Positions 5,955-13,715 are shown, counted from the stretch's first letter. The stretch is DNA of 20,624 nucleotides from an uncultured Collinsella sp. (GCA_902465425.1 CABQNA010000009.1:1-20624); one strand, 5' to 3'. The notes: generated from the letters alone by a model not told the origin. Program-made: numbers and translations.

Positions 5955-7127
5955 CTACCAAAAGACTGTTCCGTTCAATTTGACCATATTGGGCGTTGCA
6001 TAGTTAATCGCTCGGGGATAAGTGTTCCATCCGTCGAATACTTCGAGCCACTGCAGTTCGATGCCAGAGCTTCCATTATGCCCAGTAAAATAGCCAGTTA
6101 CCGTGACCGTATGACCTGATAGCTCGACGGATCCTTCACTGTTCCGGCTGTTGATCCACATATGATACAAGCCGATATTCCCTTGATCGATAGTTGCTCT
6201 GTACTGAGCGAATTGAGGCTGATAACCGAAAAATTGAGTATTAAGTGCTCTACCCTTTTGAGCGGCAAGACTTTTAAACGGAACAATTCCATCTGGGATG
6301 ATCGTGCTTCCGTACTCGACGCCCTGATCATTGGTCTTATACGTTGTTGTGCCAGTGACGTTCCATATTTCTTTATAATAATCGGGATTAAATTGATTAG
6401 CGTTTGAACTGGTGAGACCGTAATGCATTGATACAGCGTACAAGGCAGAAACGACGCATGCATACTTATTAGTGCGGGCTTCAACTAATGATTCCGAGAC
6501 TCCTCGGAACGGTATTCCGTTTAAATCGTCTATTTGGAAATGCAACATCAAGTCATCTTCATTGATAATGACTGCATCCCATGAAGTTGGGTTATTGCTT
6601 TGAGGTGCTATACCCTTTTTGGTGACAATCGGGACAGACCGTATATTGTTATAGTTGGTTACACAGTCTCTAGTTCCTGGCACCAAAGTTCCATATTCAA
6701 TATCGTTGTACGAAATTAGTACGGTTGGGTTTGTGGCCTGTTGGCCGGAATAAGTTGAAATGGCGTTTGATAGAGAAGCTGAAATCGGAAGAATGGTATC
6801 GCCGAGGGTTATCTCCTTCAGAAGCCCAGGATATGATGCGTCAAGTATTAAATAACCGTAAGGGCTTCCTTCCCTTGTGACACTGATTTCATAGCCACAG
6901 ATAAGGCCGATTTGTTGGCATACGGGAACGATTTGCTCGATCTCTAAGTTCGCGGATCCGTCGACGATGGGCAACAGGGAAAGCGCGTAGTCTTGTGCTA
7001 GGTCTGAAGTAAAAGCGACGGATGAGTTTGAGTCGGCAGCGAATACTCTTGTTGGGCGTGACGCGGATAAGCCGATGATCGAGGCTAGGCCGAGAAGAAA
7101 CGAGCGACGTGATTGAACTCTGGGCAT
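5955..7127 (-). CDS. Tat-exported papain-like cysteine protease (C10/C39-like fold), putative
   Basis: A 390-residue protein whose N-terminus carries a twin-arginine-like signal (SRRSFLLG, Arg7-Arg8, then a hydrophobic stretch and an Ala-rich cleavage region near 30). Residues 45-115 resemble the propeptide-like part of streptopain-type proteases, with an ICGYEISVTREG..YGYLILDASYPG pattern. The C-terminal domain shows the likely catalytic set: Cys224 in NKYACVVSALYAVSMHYG, His339 in SGHTVTVTGYF, and an Asp/Asn candidate in WLEVFDGWNTY (Asp365/Asn368). Such proteases act outside the cell on proteins or peptides. The ribosome site AGGAG lies 5-6 bases before the ATG. The gene is distinctly AT-richer than ligA or the MerR gene, which points to horizontal acquisition. 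The protease fold is my reading of motifs, and activity is not certain. Confidence 0.7.
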   Translation of the reverse strand: MPRVQSRRSFLLGLASIIGLSASRPTRVFAADSNSSVAFTSDLAQDYALSLLPIVDGSANLEIEQIVPVCQQIGLICGYEISVTREGSPYGYLILDASYPGLLKEITLGDTILPISASLSNAISTYSGQQATNPTVLISYNDIEYGTLVPGTRDCVTNYNNIRSVPIVTKKGIAPQSNNPTSWDAVIINEDDLMLHFQIDDLNGIPFRGVSESLVEARTNKYACVVSALYAVSMHYGLTSSNANQFNPDYYKEIWNVTGTTTYKTNDQGVEYGSTIIPDGIVPFKSLAAQKGRALNTQFFGYQPQFAQYRATIDQGNIGLYHMWINSRNSEGSVELSGHTVTVTGYFTGHNGSSGIELQWLEVFDGWNTYPRAINYATPNMVKLNGTVFW

Positions 7128-7235
7128 AATGTCTCCTGCCTATGGGGGGCAATATGCTGTCATTTTATTTGCTACAAAATACAATCTAATTCGGATTAAG
7201 GTAAATGGATGGAATTGCTCGATAAATGGTAGTGA

Positions 7236-8075
7236 TTAGCGGACCGGTATCGCGATCCTCGTCACATACGCTCCCGGGTCGTCGCTGATGATGTCGTCGA
7301 TGAGGGCGATTTCGCGCGAGGGACCGGCGGGGGACAGGTCGCGCTCGTGCATGTAATCGAGTAAGCGCTCATAGCGCGGGGCCGCCTGACCGTGCGTGCC
7401 GCGGAAGCTGACCGTCAGACACCGCGCGGCGGGACGTACTTCGACATCGCCCAGGTAATCGTCCGTGTCATCCAGCAGCAGAAAGACCTCGTCGTAGCCA
7501 TCAAAGTCGCCGGCTGCGAGGCGCTCGGCGCTAATCCCGACGCCTAAGTTGCCCAGAAAGACAAAGGTCTCGTGCTGGCCCTTCTGCAACTGACGAATCT
7601 GCCACTCCAGCGCATAGGCGTCGGTAGGCTTGACACGTTCGCGCAATACGGCGCAGCGAAGCTCGGGCGCATCGATTGTGCAAATGGTATCGAGCTCGGT
7701 GTTCAAGGCATCGTGCAGCAGCGCAAGCCGGCTATCGATCTTGCGCGACACACGCTCCAGCTCGCGGCGCTTGCGCTCGATGAGCTCCTGCTGCTGAGCC
7801 AGCTGCCGCTGCATAAGGTCCACATCGCGCGTGGTCACAAACTCACGGATTTGCGCGAGCGGCAAGTCGAGAACACGCAGGTGACTGATGGTGTTGAGAG
7901 TGGAGAGCTGCCGCGATCCGTAGTAGCGGTACCCACTCGCCGGATCGATGTGCGCCGGGTCCAGCAAGCCCATCTGCTCGTAATGACGTAGCGTCCCCAC
8001 GCTCAGGTTAAACAGGCGCGCCACCTCGCCAATGCGGAGCAGGCCCTCGGTATGTTCACTTGGCATGTCGGTCAC
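7236..8075 (-). CDS. MerR-family regulator with GyrI-like effector domain
   Basis: A 279-residue protein. Residues 11-80 form the MerR winged helix-turn-helix (LLRIGEVARLFNLSVGTLRHYEQMGLL, then GYRYY). A dimerising coiled coil follows at about 85-122 (MQRQLAQQQELIERKRRELERVS). Residues 125-279 form a GyrI/BmrR-type small-molecule-binding domain. Regulators of this layout sense toxic compounds and activate drug exporters. The GTG at 8075 is the likely start because AAGGAG lies 7 bases upstream; an ATG three codons later is the alternative. It lies 54 bases behind the MATE exporter gene on the same strand, so exporter and regulator form an operon. A MerR-type operator precedes that operon, implying autoregulation and induction by an exporter substrate. 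Confidence 0.9.
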   Translation of the reverse strand: MTDMPSEHTEGLLRIGEVARLFNLSVGTLRHYEQMGLLDPAHIDPASGYRYYGSRQLSTLNTISHLRVLDLPLAQIREFVTTRDVDLMQRQLAQQQELIERKRRELERVSRKIDSRLALLHDALNTELDTICTIDAPELRCAVLRERVKPTDAYALEWQIRQLQKGQHETFVFLGNLGVGISAERLAAGDFDGYDEVFLLLDDTDDYLGDVEVRPAARCLTVSFRGTHGQAAPRYERLLDYMHERDLSPAGPSREIALIDDIISDDPGAYVTRIAIPVR

Positions 8076-8129
8076 AGGACCGCTCCTTTCAATGGAGTCG
8101 GGGAGGGATGCCAGGCCTGCGTTGCCCCG

Positions 8130-9476
8130 CTACGCTACCAACTTGTCAAAAGCCCCGCGTCGGTTGAGCACGGTAAACGCGACAACACAGATGACCGCCG
8201 ACAAAATCGATCCGCACGGCGAGGCGATACCCATGGGAAATAACGTATCGGAATAGGCGTTCGACAGCAGCCACGCGCCCGGCACGCGAATGAGCGCCAC
8301 GGCTAGCACGTTGTGCGCAAAGCCGATGTAGCTCTTGCCATACGCAGCGAAAAAGCCGCTAAAACAAATGTGGATGCCGGCAAAGATAGCATCGAAAATG
8401 TAGCTGCGCATATAGCCGGTGCCGGCGGCGACCACCGCGGCGTCCTTGGCAAAAAAGCCGATAAACGCCGGTGCCACCAGCCACATCAGCGCTGTGATCA
8501 GGCAGCCATACACTACCGAGATTGTCATGGCATCTTTGAGCACCTGACGTGCACGATCGCCCTTGCCCGCGCCGGCGTTTTGCGCCGTGAGCGCGCTGAC
8601 GGTGGCACCCATGGAACTCGGCACAATGAACAAAAAGCTGATCATCTTCTCGACCAGGCCCACGGCAGCGGCATCGACCAGGCCGCGATGGTTGGCGATG
8701 ACGGTGATAAACATAAACGCCACCTGGATGCAGCCGTCCTGCACGGCCACGGGCACGCCGATCTTAAGGATACTGCCGAGCACCTCGGGCTGGGGGCGCA
8801 GGTCGCTGCGCTTAACGTGGATGTTCGTGCGACGGCTCTTAAGCCACACGAGCGCGAGGGCAACGCTGGCCGTCTGGGCGGTTACCGTGCCGAGCGCCGC
8901 ACCCACGGGGCCGAGCCCCATGTGGCCGATAAACAGAAAATCGAGCGCGATGTTAATGATGCATGCCACGCCGATCACGTACATGGGCGAGCGCGAATCG
9001 CCCAGGCCGCGAAAGATGGCCGAGAGGATGTTGTACGCGGCGATAAACGGAATGCCGACAAAGCAGATACGCAGGTAGGCGGCGGTGCCTTCGACCGCCT
9101 CGGGCGGCGTGCCAATGAGCGCCACAACTTGCGGGCATAGTGCAAACAAGATGACGGCCAGTACCACCGAGACGCCCATAAACAGCGTGATGGTATTGCC
9201 GATGGCGGTCTCGGCGCGGTCGAAGCGGCGCGAGCCCACGGCATGGCCGACGATGACCGTCGTTCCCATGGCCAGGCCCACGAGCGTCACGGTAATGATA
9301 TAGAGCGTCTGCGCGCCATTGCCCACGGCGGTGATGCCGGCGGCACCGCTAAACTGCCCCATCATGTACAGGTCGGCCATGCCGTAGAGCATCTGCAAAA
9401 AGTACGAGAGCATATAGGGCAGGGCAAAGACCGCGATGGTCTTAAGGACATTGCCGCGTGTGAGGTCGTGTTCCAT
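8130..9476 (-). CDS. MATE-family multidrug/metabolite efflux transporter
   Basis: A 448-residue integral membrane protein with about twelve hydrophobic helices in two six-helix halves. It starts MEHDLTRGNVLKTIAVFALPYMLSYFLQMLYGMADLYMMGQFSG, the typical MATE N-terminus. Repeated MATE features follow, such as GTTVIVGHAVGSRR, AIFRGLGDSRSPMY and the second-half ALTAQNAGAGKGDRARQ. MATE proteins exchange Na+ or H+ for cationic drugs or metabolites across the cytoplasmic membrane. It is the first gene of the operon with the MerR regulator, and the promoter at 9517-9547 is of the MerR-controlled type. The ribosome site before the ATG is poor (AGAAAGCC), so translation may be inefficient. The substrate cannot be deduced. 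Confidence 0.93.
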   Translation of the reverse strand: MEHDLTRGNVLKTIAVFALPYMLSYFLQMLYGMADLYMMGQFSGAAGITAVGNGAQTLYIITVTLVGLAMGTTVIVGHAVGSRRFDRAETAIGNTITLFMGVSVVLAVILFALCPQVVALIGTPPEAVEGTAAYLRICFVGIPFIAAYNILSAIFRGLGDSRSPMYVIGVACIINIALDFLFIGHMGLGPVGAALGTVTAQTASVALALVWLKSRRTNIHVKRSDLRPQPEVLGSILKIGVPVAVQDGCIQVAFMFITVIANHRGLVDAAAVGLVEKMISFLFIVPSSMGATVSALTAQNAGAGKGDRARQVLKDAMTISVVYGCLITALMWLVAPAFIGFFAKDAAVVAAGTGYMRSYIFDAIFAGIHICFSGFFAAYGKSYIGFAHNVLAVALIRVPGAWLLSNAYSDTLFPMGIASPCGSILSAVICVVAFTVLNRRGAFDKLVA

Positions 9477-9516
9477 GGGCGGGGCTTTCTGGCTTGGTTC
9501 GTTTAGCTACCAGTGT

Positions 9517-9547
9517 AGTGAAAACCCTATAACGATTGTAGAGTCAA
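9517..9547 (-). promoter_or_regulatory. MerR-type promoter/operator of the MATE-MerR operon
   Basis: On the minus strand a -35 box TTGACT (9547-9542) and a -10-like TTCACT (9522-9517) are separated by 19 bases, the over-long spacing typical of MerR-activated promoters. Between them lies an imperfect dyad with arms ACCCTATAA and TTGTAGAGT around CGA (plus-strand 9524-9544), matching at 7 of 9 pairs. The dyad begins inside the -35, the same geometry as known mer, cad and pbr promoters. The -10 match itself is weak (3 of 6), as expected for an activator-dependent promoter. Confidence 0.7.
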
Positions 9548-9667
9548 GGTTTGTGTCGGCAGTGGGGCGAAAAAGTCACGCTCCGAGCGCGGTCATTTCC
9601 AATTGAATACGGGCACGCGCCCTGCAAAGTACGATGCTTCGGCCCTCCGTGCCCCTCACCTCGCCTC

Positions 9668-9732
9668 AAACCATCACAACATTCGACGTTTTTTGCCAAA
9701 ATCGGGAAAAGCATCGAATGTTGTGATGGTTT
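9668..9732 (+). repeat. Family A palindromic intergenic repeat, copy 1
   Basis: Perfect 19-bp arms AAACCATCACAACATTCGA (9668-9686) and its complement (9714-9732) enclose a 27-base loop containing GTTTTTTGCCAAAATCG. The same element occurs at 10910-10972 in this orientation and at 14996-15060 in the opposite orientation. Confidence 0.9.
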
Positions 9733-9833
9733 TTCTACCACTCGACCGGGTGGAATCGCTTTCTTGCGCACGAAGGTGTGCGGACCCGTGGGCAGGGGAA
9801 TAAGGTTGGTTATCCGACTCCATTGGAGGGCTC

Positions 9834-10871
9834 ATGGACCTGCCGATCGTCCTGTCCCATAAGACTGCCTGGCTGTACCACAACGTGGCGCGCCCGTCCG
9901 AGCCGCTCTCGCGAGCAAGCAGCCTATACGATGAGGACTCGCTTGCTAACGAGGCGGAGCCGACTGCGAGCCTGCCCAAATTGGGGCTCGATGCCAAGGG
10001 GCTGAGGGCTTCAACGGCAGTTGGGATCGTTACCGACTATCTGGTCTCGATCGGTATTCCACGAGAAGAGCTCGATCATATCGATACGCTCGTCAACTTC
10101 GATTTTGAGCGCTCGACGCCGGCTGGATTTAGGTGTCACGTGTTTGGGGCGCCGGTACCTCCAGGCCATCTTATCGAGGTGGCAGAGGGCCTTCTGGTGG
10201 TTGATGAGGCCATGTGCTTTGTCCAAGCGGGTTCGTGGATGAGCGAGCCCGAACAGCTGGAATACGGCTACGAAATCTGCGCCCGATACCATTTGAATCA
10301 TCTGTCGACAGGCGATTATATCGAGATGGGGCAGAGGTATACCGTTGCCGACTTGATTGCTTATTGCGATGAGAATCGATCTCGTCAGGGGGCTATACGC
10401 GCGGCCGCCGTGCTCAAGCGCGTGCACGATGGCGCGCGGTCGCCCATGGAGACGGCCACCGCTATCATGGTCGTAGCAAAACGTTCCCAGGGAGGGCTGG
10501 GATACGCCAAGATTGAGCTCAACCATCGGGTCGATGTTCCCAACGAGTTCAAATATCTCGCTAAGGCCGGGTATTTCGAGATCGACGTATATGCGCCAGC
10601 GAGTGGTACGGGGATTGAATACAACGGCTCGGACCATCTTGATAAACAGCGCAGCGCGTCGGATGCGGAGCGTATGACCGTGCTGAGCGCGCTGGGCTTT
10701 AGGATGATTGTCCTCACCGGGACTCAGTTTGCCCACCAGCTGCAATTGCATCGGGCGATGAACGCCATCGCGCTCGCTATGGGCCTTAAGTGCGACCGAA
10801 GCGAAGCGTTCCAAAAGCGGCAGAACGACCTGCGAGAATTCGTGATTCGGCATTGGGACGGCAGCCTTTAG
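9834..10871 (+). CDS. DUF559/Vsr-like endonuclease-fold protein (AbiEi-related architecture)
   Basis: A 345-residue protein. The N-terminus (VLSHKTAWLYHN) and middle section (RCHVFGAPVPPGH to LNHLSTG) resemble the actinobacterial proteins annotated as AbiEi-like with a C-terminal DUF559. The section GARSPMETATAIMV resembles the conserved SPMET entrance to that domain. The C-terminal domain has a PD-(D/E)xK-type arrangement: Asp251 in FEIDVYAP, Glu262 in IEYNGSDH, then Asp277 and Arg280 in DAERMTVLSALGFRMIVLT. This is the Vsr/MutH-like core of DUF559, although the usual catalytic Lys is replaced by Asn264. Its role is unknown; defence, DNA repair or toxin-antitoxin functions have been suggested for relatives. 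The ATG at 9834 follows GGAGG by 5 bases. It is alone on its strand here, flanked by two near-identical palindromic repeats about 1.2 kb apart, which may mark a mobile unit. Confidence 0.65.
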   Translation: MDLPIVLSHKTAWLYHNVARPSEPLSRASSLYDEDSLANEAEPTASLPKLGLDAKGLRASTAVGIVTDYLVSIGIPREELDHIDTLVNFDFERSTPAGFRCHVFGAPVPPGHLIEVAEGLLVVDEAMCFVQAGSWMSEPEQLEYGYEICARYHLNHLSTGDYIEMGQRYTVADLIAYCDENRSRQGAIRAAAVLKRVHDGARSPMETATAIMVVAKRSQGGLGYAKIELNHRVDVPNEFKYLAKAGYFEIDVYAPASGTGIEYNGSDHLDKQRSASDAERMTVLSALGFRMIVLTGTQFAHQLQLHRAMNAIALAMGLKCDRSEAFQKRQNDLREFVIRHWDGSL

Positions 10872-10909
10872 GGACGCTTTGGTCCTTCCGCGGGGTGCCG
10901 TGGGCAGGC

Positions 10910-10972
10910 AAACCATCACAACATTCGACGTTTTTCGCCAAAAACGGGAAAAGCATCGAATGTTGTGATGGT
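10910..10972 (+). repeat. Family A palindromic intergenic repeat, copy 2
   Basis: The perfect 17-bp arms are 10912-10928 and 10956-10972 (ACCATCACAACATTCGA and its complement), with a 27-base loop differing from copy 1 at two positions only. It follows the DUF559 stop codon by about 40 bases and precedes moaA by about 130. Confidence 0.9.
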
Positions 10973-11104
10973 CTGTGCTGAGGATGGGCTTGGAAAGTCC
11001 GTTTTGCTCGAAGCGACCTGTCCTGTCGTACGGGTGTCGGCGTGATTCTCTCGTGGGGTATTATGTTTTCCGAAGAATAAAACGCCGCGTGAGGGGAGGG
11101 CTGC

Positions 11105-12148
11105 GTGGACGGGCATGTGCAACATGACGGCTTTGGTCGCGATATCAACTACCTGCGCATTGCCGTTACCGACAAGTGCAATTTCCGCTGCATTTACTGC
11201 ATGCCGGCCGATGGCGTGGCACCCCGCGCGCACGATGAGCTTCTTAGCGCCGAGGAAATCGCCCGCTTCGTGCGCTTGGTGGCGGGGGAGGGCATTCGCC
11301 GCGTGCGCCTGACGGGCGGCGAGCCGCTGGTCATTCCGCTCATTCGCGACATCCGCGCGATTCCGCAGATCGAGGACATCTCGCTTACCACCAATGGCGC
11401 TCTGCTGCCCAAGCTGGCGCCACAGCTCAAAGATGCTGGTCTTAACCGCGTCAACATCTCGCTCGACACGCTCGACCCTACGCTCTTTGGAAAGATCACG
11501 CGCCTAGGTCGGCTCGAGCAGACCATGGCGGGCATCGATGCAGCGCTGGCTTGGGGCTTTGAGCCTGTTAAGGTCAACTGCGTTGTGGTGCGCCGACTCA
11601 ACCAAGATGTGGCGGCCCTCGCACGGCTGACCGTCGACCGCCCCATCCACCTGCGCTTTATCGAATACATGCCCATCGGCGACGAGCGCACGAGCTCGCA
11701 TTGCACTGTGGACCCGCATGCGCCCGCGCTCAATCCCGAGCTGTGGGACGCGAGCGATACCGTGCCGAGCGATGAGCTGCGGGCGCGCATCAATGCCGGG
11801 GGCACCGCGGCGGGACTGGGCGAGCTCGAGCCGCTCGACATCAACGACGCTCCTGCCGGCGCGGGCCCTGCGCGCTATTGGCACTTTCCGGGCGCGGCGG
11901 GTACGGTCGGCTTTATTAGTGCCATGTCCAACCATTTTTGCGCGAGCTGCAACCGTCTGCGCCTGACGGCCGATGGCAACGTGCGTCCGTGCCTGTTCAG
12001 CGATGCCGAGTATTCGGTGCGTGAGGTGCTGCGCCGTGGTGATGATATGCAGGTACTTTCGATTTGGCGCGATGCCGTGGCCCACAAACCGCAGGAACAC
12101 GCGATAATTGAGGGCACGCAACGATTTATGTCCCAAATCGGAGGATGA
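11105..12148 (+). CDS. moaA: GTP 3',8-cyclase MoaA (molybdenum cofactor synthesis)
   Basis: MoaA is a radical-SAM enzyme that, with MoaC, converts GTP to cyclic pyranopterin monophosphate, the first step of molybdenum cofactor synthesis. The N-terminal cluster motif is C25-x3-C29-x2-C32 (DKCNFRCIYC). The SAM-binding stretch is RLTGGEPL. The second cluster ligands are Cys279, Cys282 and Cys296 in FCASCNRLR...RPCLF. The protein ends in Gly-Gly, as functional MoaA proteins do. Length is 347 residues, normal for the family. The GTG at 11105 is preceded by GGGGAGGG with a 4-base spacer. The stop lies 4 bases before the moaC-mobB fusion, so the two form an operon. I saw no clear molybdenum-cofactor riboswitch upstream; the leader contains repeat A copy 2 and a TATTAT at 11059-11064 without a good -35. 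Confidence 0.97.
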   Translation: MDGHVQHDGFGRDINYLRIAVTDKCNFRCIYCMPADGVAPRAHDELLSAEEIARFVRLVAGEGIRRVRLTGGEPLVIPLIRDIRAIPQIEDISLTTNGALLPKLAPQLKDAGLNRVNISLDTLDPTLFGKITRLGRLEQTMAGIDAALAWGFEPVKVNCVVVRRLNQDVAALARLTVDRPIHLRFIEYMPIGDERTSSHCTVDPHAPALNPELWDASDTVPSDELRARINAGGTAAGLGELEPLDINDAPAGAGPARYWHFPGAAGTVGFISAMSNHFCASCNRLRLTADGNVRPCLFSDAEYSVREVLRRGDDMQVLSIWRDAVAHKPQEHAIIEGTQRFMSQIGG

Positions 12149-12152
12149 TCAT

Positions 12153-13451
12153 ATGGCCAAGAGCAGGTACGCCGATGCCACCAAGGCCGCTCGCAGGGCC
12201 GCGATGTCTGCCCACAAAGCCACGGCTACTGACGGCGACGCCGTCGCAGCCGCGCAGCCGACTGCCAACACTGCTGTCGAGCCCGCCCGCGACGCCCGTC
12301 GCGACGAGCTGACGCATGTGGACGCCAAGGGCGAGGTACGCATGGTCGACGTGTCCGACAAGGCCGAGACCCATCGCATCGCCATCGCCGAGGGCACCAT
12401 CCTTATGCATCCCGAGACGCAGGCCATGGTGCTGCAGGACCGCGCCAAGAAGGGCGACGTGCTTGCCTGCGCGCGCGTGGCGGGCATTATGGCCATCAAG
12501 CGCACGAGCGACATCATTCCCATGTGCCATCCGCTGCTCATTACCAAGAGCAAGTGCGACATTGCGCCCATCGCTCCAGCGGGGACGCCTGTCGAGGGCG
12601 TGCCCGAGGGCTGGGCGCCGGCGCGCGCGGACGGGCAGGTTGGCTTTCACGTACTGGTTACGGCCGGCGTGACGGGCAAGACGGGTATCGAGATGGAGGC
12701 CCTGACCGGCGCGAGTGCCGCGTGTCTGACCATCTACGACATGTGCAAGGCCGTCGATCGCGGCATGGAGATCGTCGACGTGCGCCTGCTGCACAAGGAG
12801 GGCGGCCGCTCGGGCGTGTGGGATCGTGCAGAGCGTCAGGCTGCTGCTGTCGAAGCTGTGGCCGCTGACGGTGCCGCGCCCGCGAGCGCACCCGTCGCCG
12901 TCGCGCCCGCAGCTCCTACTCCGGCTGTCCCCGCGATCGCGTTTATCGGCTACCAAAACTCGGGCAAGACCACGCTCGTCGAGAAGGTCATTGCCGAGCT
13001 CACCCGCCGCGGCCTGCGCGTGGGTTCGCTCAAGCATCACGGGCATCACGGCTTTGATATCGATGTGCCCGCTAAGGATACCTGGCGCCATCACCAGGCC
13101 GGATCCAAGCACGTGGGCCTCATCTGCGCCACGCGTTGGGCGGAGTATGCCGACACGCGCGAGGAGGACGAGATGCCCGCGCGCGAGCTGCTGTCGCGCT
13201 ACAACGATGTCGACGTGGTGATCATCGAGGGTTACAAGACCGAGGGCTTCGACAACATCGTGGTCGCGCGCTCCGGTGTCGACCGTCTGCGCGGCAAGAG
13301 CTCGCTCGACCTGGTCGACGGTCACACGCTGGCCCTTGCCTGCAACGAAGCCCTGGCGCGTCAGGCCTTCGACGCCGGCTTTGCGACCCGAGCCATCAAC
13401 ATCAACGACGCCCGAGCCATCTGTGACCTGATCCAAGATCACCTGGCCTAA
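12153..13451 (+). CDS. MoaC-MobB fusion protein (cyclic pyranopterin monophosphate synthase plus GTP-binding adaptor)
   Basis: The 432 residues carry two normally separate enzymes. After a poorly conserved Ala-rich extension of about 50 residues comes MoaC (about 50-225). It shows Cys125-His126-Pro127 in PMCHPLL, the EMEALTGAS motif (Glu180 to Ser188) and Lys215 in LLHKEGGRSG. An Ala/Pro-rich linker leads to MobB (about 260-432), with Walker A GYQNSGKTT (266-274) and the SLKHHGHHGFDID stretch. MoaC completes cyclic pyranopterin monophosphate synthesis. MobB binds GTP and assists attachment of the nucleotide to molybdopterin. The start is the ATG at 12153, after GGAGG, 4 bases from the moaA stop; a TTG at 12108 would overlap moaA and is unlikely. 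No moaE, moaD, moeA or mogA is in the window, so the rest of the pathway must lie elsewhere. Confidence 0.95.
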   Translation: MAKSRYADATKAARRAAMSAHKATATDGDAVAAAQPTANTAVEPARDARRDELTHVDAKGEVRMVDVSDKAETHRIAIAEGTILMHPETQAMVLQDRAKKGDVLACARVAGIMAIKRTSDIIPMCHPLLITKSKCDIAPIAPAGTPVEGVPEGWAPARADGQVGFHVLVTAGVTGKTGIEMEALTGASAACLTIYDMCKAVDRGMEIVDVRLLHKEGGRSGVWDRAERQAAAVEAVAADGAAPASAPVAVAPAAPTPAVPAIAFIGYQNSGKTTLVEKVIAELTRRGLRVGSLKHHGHHGFDIDVPAKDTWRHHQAGSKHVGLICATRWAEYADTREEDEMPARELLSRYNDVDVVIIEGYKTEGFDNIVVARSGVDRLRGKSSLDLVDGHTLALACNEALARQAFDAGFATRAININDARAICDLIQDHLA

Positions 13452-13489
13452 AACCTGCCAAAAGGGACAGGTTTATTTTGGCAGGTTTT
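13450..13489 (+). terminator. Intrinsic terminator overlapping the moaC-mobB stop codon
   Basis: The perfect 14-bp stem AAAACCTGCCAAAA / TTTTGGCAGGTTTT (13450-13463 with 13476-13489) has a 12-base loop, and the 3' arm itself supplies the T run. The A run of the 5' arm starts inside the TAA stop. Confidence 0.85.
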
Positions 13490-13506
13490 ATCTTGGCAAA
13501 CGTCAT

Positions 13507-13547
13507 ATCCACCACAAAGGGGCCAGGCTCCTTTGTGGTGGATTTTG
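13507..13547 (+). terminator. Family B hairpin, copy 1 (second tandem terminator after moaC-mobB)
   Basis: The perfect 14-bp stem ATCCACCACAAAGG / CCTTTGTGGTGGAT (13507-13520 with 13530-13543) has loop GGCCAGGCT and is followed by a TTTTGCTTT tract. It is nearly identical to the copy at 15093-15130, including the trailing TTTTGCTTTG. Confidence 0.85.
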
Positions 13548-13549
13548 CT

Positions 13550-13586
13550 TTGGTAGATGTGTGGGGCATGCCTTACAATCTACCAA
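13550..13586 (+). promoter_or_regulatory. Dyad over a candidate promoter upstream of the MFS gene
   Basis: Perfect 9-bp arms TTGGTAGAT (13550-13558) and ATCTACCAA (13578-13586) enclose 19 bases that are themselves partly self-complementary around GGCATGCC. A promoter can be read across it: TTGGTA as -35 (13550-13555) and TACAAT as -10 (13574-13579), with an 18-base spacer. A repressor on this dyad would block that promoter. Alternatively it is an RNA hairpin. The MFS start is a further 130 bases downstream. Confidence 0.45.
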
Positions 13587-13715
13587 GTAGTTCATGACGG
13601 GCGAAAAACGGAGAGAAGGGGCTTGATGCGTCCTTAGTGTTTCTTGTGAATAGATTGATTTGACAGACGGTGGCGAATGCCCACCGCCCGTATTCGTATG
13701 AAACAAGGAGTCTCC

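Larger units (their letters stand above)
9477..9833. other. Intergenic region between MATE operon and DUF559 gene
   Basis: The 357 bases contain the MerR-type promoter on the left and repeat A copy 1 (9668-9732) in the middle. To the right is a short hairpin (GCGCAC...GTGTGC, with one wobble pair, about 9766-9781) and the ribosome site GGAGG just before 9834. No additional gene is convincing. Confidence 0.6.

Noticed and set aside
8313..9140. Plus-strand open frame antisense to the MATE gene
   Set aside because: The translation is highly charged with no family resemblance, while the minus strand encodes a clear MATE protein.
10011..10919. Minus-strand open frame antisense to the DUF559 gene
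   Set aside because: The plus-strand gene has a good ribosome site and recognisable domain motifs; the antisense frame has neither.
10973..11104. Molybdenum-cofactor riboswitch before moaA
   Set aside because: I looked for an extended paired leader, but the interval is short and I could not recognise the conserved core.
12108..12152. TTG start giving a 15-residue longer MoaC-MobB protein
   Set aside because: It overlaps the moaA coding end and lacks a ribosome site; the ATG at 12153 follows GGAGG.
12126..13442. Minus-strand open frame (438 codons) antisense to the moaC-mobB fusion
   Set aside because: Shadow of the GC-rich fusion gene; no domain, no ribosome site, low-complexity composition.
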